This document shows positions 48,288 through 57,996 of a stretch of 64,000 nt of DNA, piece by piece. Made by a program: the position numbers and the translations under genes. Each line of letters begins with the position of its first letter. The first letter of the stretch is position 1. Origin of the DNA: Dactylosporangium sucinum (lineage in GTDB: Bacteria; Actinomycetota; Actinomycetes; Mycobacteriales; Micromonosporaceae); contig NZ_BMPI01000058.1 in the NCBI RefSeq assembly GCF_014647515.1, positions 1-64,000 on the forward strand. The letters run 5' to 3'. The notes beneath the pieces are model-generated. The model saw only the letters and a list, made by a program, of their open reading frames with translations. It was not told the origin of the DNA and did not search any database.

Positions 48288-51122
48288 ATGCTGGGCCTGA
48301 TCTCCGGTGCGCTCCGGGCACGACGTCCGCAGGCTCTGGTCATGGCGCTGCTCACGGCGATCACCGTCATTGCCGCGCTCGCAGCCGGCTGGGGCGCCGC
48401 GACCGCCGAGCACACCGCGACCCGGCAGCGCATCGACGCCGCCGGCGAGACGCAGCGCACGCTCGGCGTGCGCGGCCCGGTCGACCTGGGCCCCAGCCAG
48501 GGCTCGACCCTTGAGCGCTTCCGCCAGCTGGTCAGCGGCGATGTCCTGACGTCAGCCAACACCGAGCGGATGATCACCGGGGTTCGCCTGGCCGGTGGGC
48601 TCCACGCCGGCGACCGCAAGCAGTCGGTCGAGCTGCGCGTCCTCGACGACGTCTGCCGCAACGTCACGCTCACCGCCGGGAGCTGCCCGGCCGCCGACGG
48701 CGAGGTCATGCTCGGCGCCGACCTGGCCCGCCAGCTCGGCGTCGGCCCCGGCGCCGAGGTGCGGCACGAGGCCGGTCTCACCGCCGCGCCGGTCGAGCTC
48801 ACGGTCACCGGCGTCTTCCAGGCCGCCGACCCTACCGGCTGGTACTGGTCCGATCAGAGCGGCCCCGCCGCGTTCACGACGCTCGGCACGATCGCCCGGG
48901 CGAAGGTGTCGGTGGTCGCCACCGTCGACGCCCTGCTGCGCCCGGAGGCGTTCGACGCGCCCGAGGAGCTCTCCGCCGAGCTGGTCCACCTCCAGGGCGC
49001 ATTTCCCCAGGTGTACTCCGGGGCACCCGCCCTCGCCGCCGCCCTCGCCACCGACCGGCGGGCCACGCTGCGCGGCATCCGCATCGCCGAGCTGCAGGTC
49101 CTGCTGTTCGGCGCGCTGGCCATCGCGGTCGCGGCCGCCTACGCCGCCGCCGAGCGCCGCGGCGACGCCGCCCGGCTGGCGATCCGCGGCCTGCCCCGGT
49201 GGCGTGCCCTCGCCGCCACCGCCGGGCAGAGCCTGATCCCGCTCGCGGCCGGTGCCGCCGTGCCGCTCGCCGTCGCGTACGGGCTCGGGCAGCGACCGCC
49301 GATCGAGCTGTGGGTCCTGCTCGGCGCGGCCGTCGTCATCGTGGTCGCGGCGGACTGGGCGGCCACCCAGCGGCGCGTCGCCGACCTGCTGCGCGTCGTG
49401 CTGCCGCGCCGCCCGCTCGCTGCCGCCACCGTCGAGGTGTGCGCCCTGGCGCTCGCCGTCGCCGCGTTCTTCCAGGTCGCCACCGAGCCCGCGGCCGACG
49501 TACGGCGCGACACCGGCTTCGGGCTCTCCCAGGCCGCGCCGCTGCTGCTCGCCGTCGGCGTCGGGGTGCTCGCCACCCGCGCGCTGCTCGCCGCGGCCGG
49601 GCTGGCCGGGCGCAACGCCCTCGCCTCCGGCCGGGTCGCCGGCGGCATCGCCGGGCTGACCCTCGGCCGGCGTCGCACCGCGTACCGCATCGTGCCCGTC
49701 CTCGCCGCCGCCACCTGCGTCGCCGCGCTCGCCGCCCAGGACTGGGCCGGCGCGGCCGCCGCCCGCAGCGAGCGGGCCGCCGTCGAGCTCGGCGCCGACC
49801 GGGTGCTGCGCGTCGCCCCGGTCGCCCCGCCGCGGCTGCTCGCCGCGGTCCGCGCCGCCGACCCGTCCGGCCGGGAGGCGATGGCCGTCGTCGTCACCGG
49901 CGCGGCCGGCTCAGCGCCGGTGGTCGCGGTCGACAGCGCCCGGTTCGCGGCCGTCACCGGCCAACCCGCCGAGGACCTGCGCGGGACGGCGCCGGAGGCG
50001 CTGGAGTTCGGCGGTACCGCGCTCACCCTGACCGCCGGCGGCGAAGGCTCGGTGATCCGGGTCGTGCTCTCCGTCGCCGCGACCGGCGAGCAGGTCGTCG
50101 CCGAGTTCGGCCCGGTCGACCCGCAGCCGTCGGCCCGCACCGTCGCCGTGCCGCCCTGCGACCGCGGCTGCCGCGTCGACGCGATCGAGGCCGATCACGG
50201 CCCGGTCGAGCTGCGCGAGCTGACCGCCGGCGGCCGCGCGGTCGTCGACGCCGGCGCGTTCGGCGACCCGGCGCGCTGGCGCACCACGCTGGGCCAGGCC
50301 GTCAGCGGGATCCAGGTCGACCAGTCGGGCGGCGGACTGCGGCTGCTGGACGCCGCGCCGATGAGCACCTCACCGATCGACAGTCGCCTCTACGCGGTCA
50401 ACACGCCGGTGCCGCTGCCCGCGCTCGTGTCCGGAGCGGCGCTGCCCGCCCACGAGGACCCCGTCGTCATGATTTTCGGCGCCACGGTACCGCTGGCGCC
50501 GCGCCCGGTCGCCACCGTCCCGCGCGGCGGCACCGAAGGCATCGTCGTCGACCTCGACTACGCCCAGCGCATCGCCGCCGCCGCGGGCCGGGCCGGTGGC
50601 TCGGGCGACCGTCCGGAGGTCTGGCTCGGCCCGGCCGCCACCGACCGGACCGTCGAGCGGTTGCGCGCCGCCGGCCTCACCGTCGTCGGCGACGACACCG
50701 TCGCCAAGGCGACCGGGCGGGCCGGCCGGCTCGCGCCCGCGCTGATCCTCCTCGGCGGCCTCGCGGGGGCGGCCGCCATCCTGCTGCTCGGCGGGGTCAC
50801 GGCGGCCGTCGTCGCCGCCGTCGACCGCCGCCAGCGGGCCGCCGAGCGGCTCGCGCTGCGCCGCCAGGGCGTCGGGCGGGCCGCGCTGCGCACCGCCGGC
50901 CGCTGGTCGGCGCTCGCCCCGGTCCTGGTCGGGGTGCCGGTCGGGCTGCTCGCCGCCGTCGCGCTGCGCCTGCTCGCACCGCCGCCGGTGCGGCCGTTCA
51001 CCGACCGCTGGCCGGTCACGGAGCCGGCCGTCCAGCCGCTCGCCCTCGGGGTCGTGGCGGTGCTCGCCCTGGCGGTGTTCGCCGCCGTCGCCCTGTCCGG
51101 ACGGGGGGAGGAGCGCCCGTGA
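48288..51122 (+). CDS. ABC transporter permease, FtsX-like (first of pair)
   Basis: A 944-residue protein with an N-terminal membrane helix (residues 16-33), a large periplasmic domain (about 40-255) and a cluster of helices (about 268-420). A second periplasmic region and a C-terminal helix group complete it, as in the MacB/FtsX-type duplicated permeases. The start ATG 48288 is 7 nt after a -10 box. It overlaps the second permease (GTGA), so they form a heterodimeric transporter or envelope-remodelling complex. No ABC ATPase gene is adjacent, which is unusual. Confidence 0.88.
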   Translation: MLGLISGALRARRPQALVMALLTAITVIAALAAGWGAATAEHTATRQRIDAAGETQRTLGVRGPVDLGPSQGSTLERFRQLVSGDVLTSANTERMITGVRLAGGLHAGDRKQSVELRVLDDVCRNVTLTAGSCPAADGEVMLGADLARQLGVGPGAEVRHEAGLTAAPVELTVTGVFQAADPTGWYWSDQSGPAAFTTLGTIARAKVSVVATVDALLRPEAFDAPEELSAELVHLQGAFPQVYSGAPALAAALATDRRATLRGIRIAELQVLLFGALAIAVAAAYAAAERRGDAARLAIRGLPRWRALAATAGQSLIPLAAGAAVPLAVAYGLGQRPPIELWVLLGAAVVIVVAADWAATQRRVADLLRVVLPRRPLAAATVEVCALALAVAAFFQVATEPAADVRRDTGFGLSQAAPLLLAVGVGVLATRALLAAAGLAGRNALASGRVAGGIAGLTLGRRRTAYRIVPVLAAATCVAALAAQDWAGAAAARSERAAVELGADRVLRVAPVAPPRLLAAVRAADPSGREAMAVVVTGAAGSAPVVAVDSARFAAVTGQPAEDLRGTAPEALEFGGTALTLTAGGEGSVIRVVLSVAATGEQVVAEFGPVDPQPSARTVAVPPCDRGCRVDAIEADHGPVELRELTAGGRAVVDAGAFGDPARWRTTLGQAVSGIQVDQSGGGLRLLDAAPMSTSPIDSRLYAVNTPVPLPALVSGAALPAHEDPVVMIFGATVPLAPRPVATVPRGGTEGIVVDLDYAQRIAAAAGRAGGSGDRPEVWLGPAATDRTVERLRAAGLTVVGDDTVAKATGRAGRLAPALILLGGLAGAAAILLLGGVTAAVVAAVDRRQRAAERLALRRQGVGRAALRTAGRWSALAPVLVGVPVGLLAAVALRLLAPPPVRPFTDRWPVTEPAVQPLALGVVAVLALAVFAAVALSGRGEERP

Positions 51123-54004
51123 TCGCGCTGGTGCTGGCGATGCTGCGGTCCCGCTGGGCCCGCGCGCTCATCGTTGCCCTGCTCACCGCGCTGGCGACCG
51201 CGGCCGCCGTCGCGGCGCCCGTCTACGTCGACCGCGCCGACCGGCGCATCGTCGGCGCCGAGGTGTCCGGCGCCGCCGCCGGCGACCTCAACGTCGTCGT
51301 CACCGGCCAGGTCGAGTCGACCGGCGACGGCAGCATGCCGCGCACCTTCGAGAGCCTCGCGTCCGGCTGGCTCGACGCGCCCGGCTACGACTCGGTGTTC
51401 TCCGCCCAGTTCGTCGCCCAGCCCACCGAGCTGCCGTTCGCCTCCGCCGAGCAACTCTCCCGGATCTCCTACCGCGAACGCCTCTGCGAGCACGTCGTGG
51501 TCGTCGCCGGCCGCTGCCTCATGGGCGCCGGCGAGGCGGTCGTCAGCGAGCACTCCGCCGAGCGGCTCGGGGTGAAGCCCGGCCAGGCGGTCTCGATGAG
51601 CGGCTCCCGCTACGACGATCTCATCAACAAGTATGTGCCGGCCGGCGGCCCCACGGCCCTGACCGTCGTCGGGATCATCCGGGCCCGCGACAGCGCCGAG
51701 CCCTACTGGGGCCGCAGCGGGGCGCTCGCCGACCTCGCCGGCCCGGCCCTCTCGGTCGACCGGCGCACCCTGGCCACCTTCGCCCGCCCGAGCGAGCTGC
51801 AGTGGTACGACGCCTACCCGCGGCCCGGGGCGATCACCGTCGCGTCCCTGGACGAGCTGCGCGACTGGATCGCGAGCGCGAAGCGGCGCAGCACCGAGGG
51901 CGCGCGGCTGTCGACCGGCCTGGACGGCGTCATCGAACGCATCGACGAGCGGCGGGCCGCGGTGCGGGCCACCGTTCCGTACGCGGTCGCCCCCGTCCTC
52001 GTGCTCGCCTGGGCGGTCATCGTCCTCGCCGTGTCGGCCGCCGCCCGGGCCCGCCGCTTCGAGCACGGCATCATCGCCCTGCGCGGCGTCGCCCGGCGGT
52101 GGCGGTGGTGGCTCGCGACCGGCGAGACCGTCGTCGCCGTGCCCGTGGGCGCGGTCGCCGGGTTCACCGCGGTGGGCGGCTGGACCACGCCGGGCGCGTT
52201 GCGGTACGCCGGGATCGCCGTCCTCGGCGCGGTGCTCCTCGCGCTCGTGGTCGCGGTGCGGACCGTGGCGGCGCCGGTGAGCGCGCTGCTGCGTGAGGTC
52301 GACCGGCGGGCCCGGCGGTGGCGCGGGGCCGTCGTGCTGGCGCTCGTGGCCGCCGCCGTGGCCACCGTCCAGCTGCGCGGCGCCGACGGGTTCGGCGGCG
52401 GGGTCGCCCTCGTCGCGCCGGCCCTCGTCATGCTCGCCGTCGCCCTGGCCGCCGCGGCCGTGGTGCCGCCGCTGGCCGCCGCCGCGGCCCGCCGCGCGCT
52501 GCACCGCGGCCGGCTCGCCGCGGCCCTGGCCGGGCTGCGCCTGGCCCGCCGGCCGGTCGGCGCGCGGGTGCTCGTCGTGCTCGTCGTCGCGCTCGCGTCG
52601 CTCGGGTTCGCCGCCGCCGCGACGACCGCCGTCACCCAACGGCAGGCGGTCGACGCCGACGTGCAGACCGGGGCGCCGGTCGTGCTGCGGGTCGGCGCGA
52701 CCAGCCGCACCCACCTGCTGAGCGCGGTCCGCGCCGCCGACCCGGACGGGCGGTACGCGATGGCGGTCGTGCCCATCGCCGCCTCGTCCTACGGTCCCGC
52801 CGTGCTCGCCGTCGACGCGTCGCGGCTCGAACGGGTCGCGATCCTGTCGCACACGTCGGCGTCCGTCCCGCGCGGCGAGCTGGCCGGCGTGCTCCACCCG
52901 CCGGTCGCCGGCGAGCCGGTGGTGCTGACGGCGAGCCGCATCTCGCTCGACGTCACGGTCACGACGCTGGACCGGCCGGACATCGCGTTCGCGGTCACCG
53001 TCGCGCCGCGGGACGGGCGGGCCACCACCGCCGTGGAGCTCGGCGCGCTGCGGCCGGGGCGGGCGGCCTATGCGGCCGACGTGCCGTGCGCCGCCGGGTG
53101 CCGGCTCGTCGACCTGACGGTACGGCTGCCTCCATATCTCGGGCCGACGGTCGTGCTGACCGTGCACAACCCGCCGTCGCCCCGCTGGCGGGTCGCGCCC
53201 GGCGCGTCGGCGGCGCCGGCCGACGGCGGCGGGGTCACGTTCACCCTCCCTGCGTCGGGGCGCGCCGACGCCGGCATCCTCCGCACCGCCGACGCGCCCG
53301 AGGCGCTGCCGGTGCTCGCCACCGGCCCGCTGCCGCCGGAGGGGACGGTCGGCTCGTTCGGCGGCAAGTCGGTCCCGGCCCGCATCGCGGCGACCGCCGA
53401 CCGGCTGCCGCGGCTCGGCACCACCGGCGCGCTCGTCGACCTCGACTACGCCGACCGGCTCGCCGTCGACAGCGCCGCCGAGGACGCCGAGGTGTGGCTC
53501 ACCGCCGACGCCCCGCCGTCCGTCGTCGAGACGCTGGTGTCCCGCGGCCTGACCGTCAAGGGCCGGCAGACGGTCGGCGACGCCCGGGTCGCGCTCGCGG
53601 GCGAGGGCAGCGCCCAGGGCCTGCGGTTCTATCTCGTCGCCGGGGCCATCGCGGTGGCGCTCGCCGCGGCCGCGCTCGTCGTCGGCACCATCGGCGGGAA
53701 CGCGGCCGACCTGCGCGCGCTGCGCTCGCAGGGGCTGCCGGCCCGCACGGCCCGGCTCGTCGAGCCGCTCGCCGCGCTGCGGCTGGTCCTGACGGCCGGC
53801 GTCGCCGGGGCCCTCGCGGCCGTCGCCGCCTGGCTGGCCGCGGCCGGCTCGCTGCCCGGCCTGCAGTGGGCGGGCGTGCCGCCGCTGGCCGAGCCGGCGG
53901 TGGCGTTCGGGTCGGCCCTGGTGCTGCTGGCCGTCGTCGCGGTGCTGTCGAGTCAGGCCAGGCTGAGGGTGACGTACGGGACGTCGCCGCCCTCCGACAG
54001 GTAG
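51119..54004 (+). CDS. ABC transporter permease, FtsX-like (second of pair)
   Basis: A 961-residue protein with the same layout as its neighbour (N-terminal helix, exported domain, four-helix groups in the middle and at the end) and weak sequence similarity to it, including LVDLDYADRLA near the end versus VVDLDYAQRIA. It begins with a GTG overlapping the previous stop. Its last codons are antisense to a protein-like minus-strand fragment (53953-54081), and the expected ATPase gene is missing downstream. Confidence 0.88.
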   Translation: MIALVLAMLRSRWARALIVALLTALATAAAVAAPVYVDRADRRIVGAEVSGAAAGDLNVVVTGQVESTGDGSMPRTFESLASGWLDAPGYDSVFSAQFVAQPTELPFASAEQLSRISYRERLCEHVVVVAGRCLMGAGEAVVSEHSAERLGVKPGQAVSMSGSRYDDLINKYVPAGGPTALTVVGIIRARDSAEPYWGRSGALADLAGPALSVDRRTLATFARPSELQWYDAYPRPGAITVASLDELRDWIASAKRRSTEGARLSTGLDGVIERIDERRAAVRATVPYAVAPVLVLAWAVIVLAVSAAARARRFEHGIIALRGVARRWRWWLATGETVVAVPVGAVAGFTAVGGWTTPGALRYAGIAVLGAVLLALVVAVRTVAAPVSALLREVDRRARRWRGAVVLALVAAAVATVQLRGADGFGGGVALVAPALVMLAVALAAAAVVPPLAAAAARRALHRGRLAAALAGLRLARRPVGARVLVVLVVALASLGFAAAATTAVTQRQAVDADVQTGAPVVLRVGATSRTHLLSAVRAADPDGRYAMAVVPIAASSYGPAVLAVDASRLERVAILSHTSASVPRGELAGVLHPPVAGEPVVLTASRISLDVTVTTLDRPDIAFAVTVAPRDGRATTAVELGALRPGRAAYAADVPCAAGCRLVDLTVRLPPYLGPTVVLTVHNPPSPRWRVAPGASAAPADGGGVTFTLPASGRADAGILRTADAPEALPVLATGPLPPEGTVGSFGGKSVPARIAATADRLPRLGTTGALVDLDYADRLAVDSAAEDAEVWLTADAPPSVVETLVSRGLTVKGRQTVGDARVALAGEGSAQGLRFYLVAGAIAVALAAAALVVGTIGGNAADLRALRSQGLPARTARLVEPLAALRLVLTAGVAGALAAVAAWLAAAGSLPGLQWAGVPPLAEPAVAFGSALVLLAVVAVLSSQARLRVTYGTSPPSDR

Positions 54005-54081
54005 CGATCGACCTCCACGTAACCGTCCGCCCCGGCGAACCGCAGGTCAGGCGCGCGGCCAACCGCTCTACGGCTGGGCGG
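53953..54081 (-). pseudogene. orphan C-terminal coding fragment overlapping permease end
   Basis: On the minus strand a 42-codon open stretch ends in a TGA (53955-53953) and reads like a real protein tail: APDLRFAGADGYVEVDRYLS then EGGDVPYVTLSLA. It lies directly after the MFS-USP gene and overlaps the last 50 bp of the permease. No upstream exon or start is present. Possibly the end of a gene whose body was lost in a rearrangement that also removed an ATPase gene. Confidence 0.4.
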
Positions 54082-55681
54082 TCAACGGAGTTCCCTGGAC
54101 CACCAGCACGTCCGTGGTCGCCTCGGCCAGGACCCGCCGGGTGCTGCTGTCGTCGAGCCAGCGGGCGATCGGTCCGGTGGTCGACCGGCCGACGACGAGG
54201 ACCTGCGCGTCGAGGCGCTCGGCCTCGCGGACCAGCAGCCGGCCGGTGGCGGCGTGGTCGGCGACGCTGCGCAGGACGCGACCCGACACCGCCGGCACGA
54301 CCCCCGTCGCCGTGATCTCCGCGACGTGCTCGGCGACCACCCGGTTGGCCTGCTCAAGGGATTCGCGCTCGACCGCGTCGTCGCCGATGATGTCGACCTC
54401 GTACACGTGCAGCACCTCGATCGGCGCGTGCCGGCGCGCGGCGACCTCGACGGCCTTCGCGGTGACCGCCTCGGCGGCGTCGGTGGCGTCGACCGCCACC
54501 ACGACGGGCCGCCGATCGGCCGCCGCGGGCTCGGGCTGGGTGGTGATGAACCGGCGCCCCGCCGCGAGGACCACGATGGCCAGCAGGAGTGCGGCGGCGC
54601 CGACGAGGAACGGCACGTGCATGTCGAAGTGGTCGGCGAGCTTGCCGGCGGCGAACGGGGCGAGGCCGCCGCCGATGAACCGGACGAACCCGTACGAGGC
54701 GGAGGCGACCGGCCGCTCGACCTTCGCGACCGTCATGACGGCCTGCGTGGTGAGCGTGTTGTTGATGCCGATGAACGCGCCGGAGACGATCGTCGCGACG
54801 ATGACGGCGGCGGCGCTGCCGGTCCAGGCGCCGATGACGGCGAGCACGACGGCCAGGCCGGCCATGTTGACGTAGAGCGTCCGCACGGTGCCGAAGCGCT
54901 TCTCCAGCCGCGGCGCGACGGCGATGCTGAACAGCGCGACGAGCAGGCCCCAGCCGGTGAAGACCAGGCCGAGCCGGTGCTCGTCGAGGTGCATCGGGTA
55001 GGGCGCGTACCCGAGCAGGGTGAAGAAGCCCCAGTTGTAGCAGACCGCGGCCAGGCTCATGATCAGCAGCCCGCGGTCCTTCAGCGCCACGAGTGGCGCC
55101 TTCAGCGAGGTCTTGTGGTCGGGTTTCGGCGTCGCCGGGACGAGCACCAGCGTGAGCACGAGCGCGATGGCCATCAGCACGCTCACGCCGAAGAACGGTC
55201 CCCGCCAGCTGATCGCTCCGAGGTACCCGCCGAGCAGCGGCCCGACCGCGATGCCGAACCCGAGCGCCGTCTCGTACAGGATGATGGCGCCCGCGATCCC
55301 GCCGCTCGCGCTGGCCACGATGATCGCGAGGCTCGTCGCGATGAACAGCGCGTTGCCGAGCCCCCACCCGGCCCGGAAGCCCACGATGCCGCCGATCGAT
55401 CCGGAGGTACCGGCGAGCCCGGCGAACAGCACGATGAGGACGAGCCCGGCGACGAGCGTCCGCTTCGCGCCCAGCCGGCTGGACACCCAGTTCGTCACGA
55501 GCATGGCGACGGCGGTGACCAGCAGGTAGCTGGTGAACAGCAGCGAGACCTGCGACGGCGAGGCGTCGAGCTGCTTGGACAGCGCCGGGAGGATCGGGTC
55601 GACGAGCCCGATGCCCATGAACGAGATGACACACGCGAACGCCACGGCCCAGACGGCCCGGGGCTGCCGGAACGCACCCAT
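54068..55681 (-). CDS. MFS transporter fused to a universal stress (USP) domain
   Basis: A 537-residue fusion. Residues 1-385 are a twelve-helix major facilitator (MGAFRQPRAVWAVAFACVISFMG, WVSSRLGAKRTLVAG, VGPLLGGYLG). Residues 395-530 are a USP-like alpha/beta domain (RPVVVAVDATDAAEAVTAKAVE, IEVLHVYEV, AQVLVVGRSTTGPIARWLDDSSTRRVLAEA). The USP end has the nucleotide-binding VVGRS pattern. The fusion may couple transport to energy or stress state. It has GGAGGG just before ATG 55681 and an AT-rich intergenic block with a hydrolase gene on the other side. Confidence 0.92.
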   Translation of the reverse strand: MGAFRQPRAVWAVAFACVISFMGIGLVDPILPALSKQLDASPSQVSLLFTSYLLVTAVAMLVTNWVSSRLGAKRTLVAGLVLIVLFAGLAGTSGSIGGIVGFRAGWGLGNALFIATSLAIIVASASGGIAGAIILYETALGFGIAVGPLLGGYLGAISWRGPFFGVSVLMAIALVLTLVLVPATPKPDHKTSLKAPLVALKDRGLLIMSLAAVCYNWGFFTLLGYAPYPMHLDEHRLGLVFTGWGLLVALFSIAVAPRLEKRFGTVRTLYVNMAGLAVVLAVIGAWTGSAAAVIVATIVSGAFIGINNTLTTQAVMTVAKVERPVASASYGFVRFIGGGLAPFAAGKLADHFDMHVPFLVGAAALLLAIVVLAAGRRFITTQPEPAAADRRPVVVAVDATDAAEAVTAKAVEVAARRHAPIEVLHVYEVDIIGDDAVERESLEQANRVVAEHVAEITATGVVPAVSGRVLRSVADHAATGRLLVREAERLDAQVLVVGRSTTGPIARWLDDSSTRRVLAEATTDVLVVQGTPLTAQP

Positions 55682-55687
55682 GCCCTC

Positions 55688-55720
55688 CGGTATATCACTA
55701 GCTTATATAGAGTACTTATG
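55688..55720. promoter_or_regulatory. AT-rich divergent promoter block
   Basis: A 33-bp block with TATATCACTAGCTTATATAG and CTTAT repeats between the divergent MFS-USP and hydrolase genes, far more AT-rich than its surroundings. Individual -10/-35 boxes cannot be fixed. Confidence 0.5.
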
Positions 55721-55744
55721 CTTTGGTCGTGTGATGCTGAGCGC

Positions 55745-56470
55745 ATGACCGAACTGCGGGTGTTGCGTGGCGATGGGCGGGGTCCCACGGTGATGTTGCT
55801 GCACGGGCTCGGGGCGACCGCCGACGTGTGGGACGGCGTGGCCCGGGCCCTGGACGGCCTTTCCTGGATCGCACCCGACCTGCCCGGGCACGGCGGGTCC
55901 GGCCACCTGGAGGGCTACACGTTCGAGGCAGTGGCGGCGGCCGTCGCGCCGCTCGTGGATCCGGCCGGCACGGTGGTCGTCGGCCACTCCTTCGGCGGCG
56001 TGATCGGCCTGCACCTGGCCGGAGTGCCCGGCGTCCGGGCCGTGGCGGGCATCGGGATCAAGGTGGCGTGGACTCCGGAGGAACTGTCGCGGGCCGCGAA
56101 ACTGGCCGACCGGTCGGCCGCGGTGTTCGGCACGCGGGAGGAGGCCGTGCGGCGGCACCTGCGCGTCGCCGGGCTCGATGGTCCGGCCGCCCCGGACGCG
56201 GCCGTTCGTCCTGTTCCCGGCGGGTGGGGGCTGTCCTTCGACCAGCGGGCGTTCGGCGTGGGGGAGCCCGGGGTCGCGGGCCTGCTCGCCGCCGCACCCG
56301 TGCCCGTCGTGCTGGCCCGCGGCGAGCACGACCGGATGGTGTCCTCCGAGGACCTCGGCGCGCTGGTCGACGCGTTCGTGGTACTGCCTGGACTGGGGCA
56401 CAACGCCCACGTCGAGAATCCTGAGGCGCTGGTGAACCACCTGCCGCCGCTGCGCGTGCTTCTGCAATGA
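55745..56470 (+). CDS. alpha/beta hydrolase
   Basis: A 241-residue protein with LLHGLGATADVWDGVA, the elbow GHSFGG (Ser82), and a C-terminal GLGHNAHVENPEAL His. No signal peptide. It is divergent from the MFS-USP gene. Substrate unknown. Confidence 0.9.
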   Translation: MTELRVLRGDGRGPTVMLLHGLGATADVWDGVARALDGLSWIAPDLPGHGGSGHLEGYTFEAVAAAVAPLVDPAGTVVVGHSFGGVIGLHLAGVPGVRAVAGIGIKVAWTPEELSRAAKLADRSAAVFGTREEAVRRHLRVAGLDGPAAPDAAVRPVPGGWGLSFDQRAFGVGEPGVAGLLAAAPVPVVLARGEHDRMVSSEDLGALVDAFVVLPGLGHNAHVENPEALVNHLPPLRVLLQ

Positions 56471-56531
56471 CGGGAGGTGCGCATGAGGGTGGGGGCCGCG
56501 CTGCCCACCTCCGCCCGATGGGGTGGGGGAC

Positions 56532-56564
56532 CAGGGCGGCGGTCGTCTCGCGACCGCCGCCCTG
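56532..56564. terminator. convergent terminator
   Basis: 14-bp perfect arms CAGGGCGGCGGTCG and CGACCGCCGCCCTG with a 5-nt loop, between the convergent hydrolase and amidohydrolase genes. Without a T run on either side. Confidence 0.82.
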
Positions 56565-56568
56565 CTGC

Positions 56569-57609
56569 CTAGGGTTCCTGGCGGGCGCGCAGCAGGCGGG
56601 TCATCGCGGCGATGCCCGTGCCGATCGCCCGCTCGTCCGGGGTGAACGCCGAGTGGTGCGGGATGCCCTCGCCGCCGACGCCGAGGTAGAACATGGCCCC
56701 GGGCACCCGCTCCAGGAACAGCGCGAAGTCCTCGCCGTTGAACGGGAACATCGCGTGCGTCTCCGTGACGGTGCCGAGGTGCGGCACGGCGGCCCGGCTC
56801 AGCACGGGGTCGCACACCATCGCCGGGAACGGCGGCGCGGGGAAGTCGACGCCCGCGCCGGCGATGGCGCGAACCTGCTCCCGCACCTCGTCGTACCGCT
56901 CCGGCGGCCAGGCCCGCACCCAGACCCGCACCCGCCGCTCGTCCTCGACGTACGCGTTCGCGACCACGAACGTCTGCAGCTGCCCGCCGGGCGTCTGGAG
57001 GTCGGCGACGATCCGTTCGTACTCCTCCGGAGACTGCGGGTAGGCGACGGTGGACAGCGCCTCGACGGCCGCCGCGACGTGCTCGGGCCGGTCGGTGACG
57101 ACGGTCCCGGCATCGTGCCCGGGCAGCCCGGTCCCGGGCATGATCCCGAACATCCCGGCCGGGAGCGGCGCGCAGTGCAGCGCGTAGATCTCGTCCGGCA
57201 GGAGCCGATCGAGCGCCCCGTCGGCGATCATCGCCCGGGCGCCTTCGAGGTTCTCCTCGGCCGGCTGGAAGTAGAAGACGACCTTCCCCCGGAGCCCCGG
57301 CGTCCCGGCGAGCGCCCGGGCCACCCCGACCCCCACCGCGGTGTGGACGTCGTGCCCGCAGGTGTGCGCCGCCCCGCCGTCCTCGGAGGGCACGGCGTCG
57401 AGATCGGCCCGGTACCCGATGACCGGCCCGTCCCCACCGTCGACCACCGCGACGATCCCGTGCCCACCGACCCCGGTGGTAACGTCGAGCCCGGCGGCCC
57501 GCAGCTGCTCGGCGACGAGCCCGGCGGTGCGCCGCTCCTCTCCCGCGAGCTCCGGCGCGCGATGAATCTCCCGCCGCAGCTGGACACAGTCGTCATCGAT
57601 CCCCGTCAT
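56569..57609 (-). CDS. M20-family amidohydrolase
   Basis: A 346-residue metalloamidohydrolase of the hippurate/indole-acetyl-amino-acid type: RREIHRAPELAGEE, YRADLDAVP, HTCGHDVHTAVGVGVA, FQPAEE, and a C-terminal FGEDFA-like FNGEDFALF. It cleaves N-acyl amino acids or similar amides in the cytosol. ATG 57609 is chosen because a TACAGT -10 box ends 7 nt before it (leaderless) and the family usually starts near here. Confidence 0.92.
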   Translation of the reverse strand: MTGIDDDCVQLRREIHRAPELAGEERRTAGLVAEQLRAAGLDVTTGVGGHGIVAVVDGGDGPVIGYRADLDAVPSEDGGAAHTCGHDVHTAVGVGVARALAGTPGLRGKVVFYFQPAEENLEGARAMIADGALDRLLPDEIYALHCAPLPAGMFGIMPGTGLPGHDAGTVVTDRPEHVAAAVEALSTVAYPQSPEEYERIVADLQTPGGQLQTFVVANAYVEDERRVRVWVRAWPPERYDEVREQVRAIAGAGVDFPAPPFPAMVCDPVLSRAAVPHLGTVTETHAMFPFNGEDFALFLERVPGAMFYLGVGGEGIPHHSAFTPDERAIGTGIAAMTRLLRARQEP

Positions 57610-57631
57610 GCCGCCCACTGTAGCGGCGGCG

Positions 57632-57964
57632 TCACCGCATCTGACAGATCACCTCGACGTCGCCGAGTCCGCCCACCGGGACGGTCACCGGCGCCTCCGC
57701 CCGGCAGACCGGCACGTACGTCGCCGGGTCGATGACGCGCAGCGTTGGCTGGACGCCCGGCGGGCTGCTCGCGCCGTGGCTCAGCGGCATGCCGGTGACG
57801 GTGTACGTACCGGCCGGCACGGTGATGCTGAACCGGCCGTCGCCGGCCGTCGTCGCGTCGAAGACGCGGCCCTCGGCACCGTCGAAGCGCACGGTGCCAA
57901 GGTTGGCCGGCTGGCACGGGTTTGCCCGGATTCCGGCCGTCCTTGCTCGCACGGACCAGGACAC
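57632..57964 (-). CDS. small carboxypeptidase-regulatory-like protein, N-terminus truncated
   Basis: A 110-residue frame beginning GTG 57964 that reads as the body of a secreted beta-sandwich protein: CQPANLGTVRFDGAEGRVFD, GRFSITVPAGTYTVTGM, VPVCRAEAPVTVPVGGLGDV. The fold resembles carboxypeptidase-regulatory/Cna-B-like domains. There is no signal peptide and the start is poor, while the rhodanese gene ends 32 bp upstream. The 5' end carrying the signal was probably lost. Confidence 0.5.
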   Translation of the reverse strand: MSWSVRARTAGIRANPCQPANLGTVRFDGAEGRVFDATTAGDGRFSITVPAGTYTVTGMPLSHGASSPPGVQPTLRVIDPATYVPVCRAEAPVTVPVGGLGDVEVICQMR

Positions 57965-57996
57965 CGTCCCTCCGACCGACGTTGGTGGACACCGGG

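Noticed and set aside
50558..53167. 869-codon minus-strand frame antisense to the permeases
   Set aside because: His/Arg/Gly-rich shadow with no motif; the plus-strand permeases are clear.
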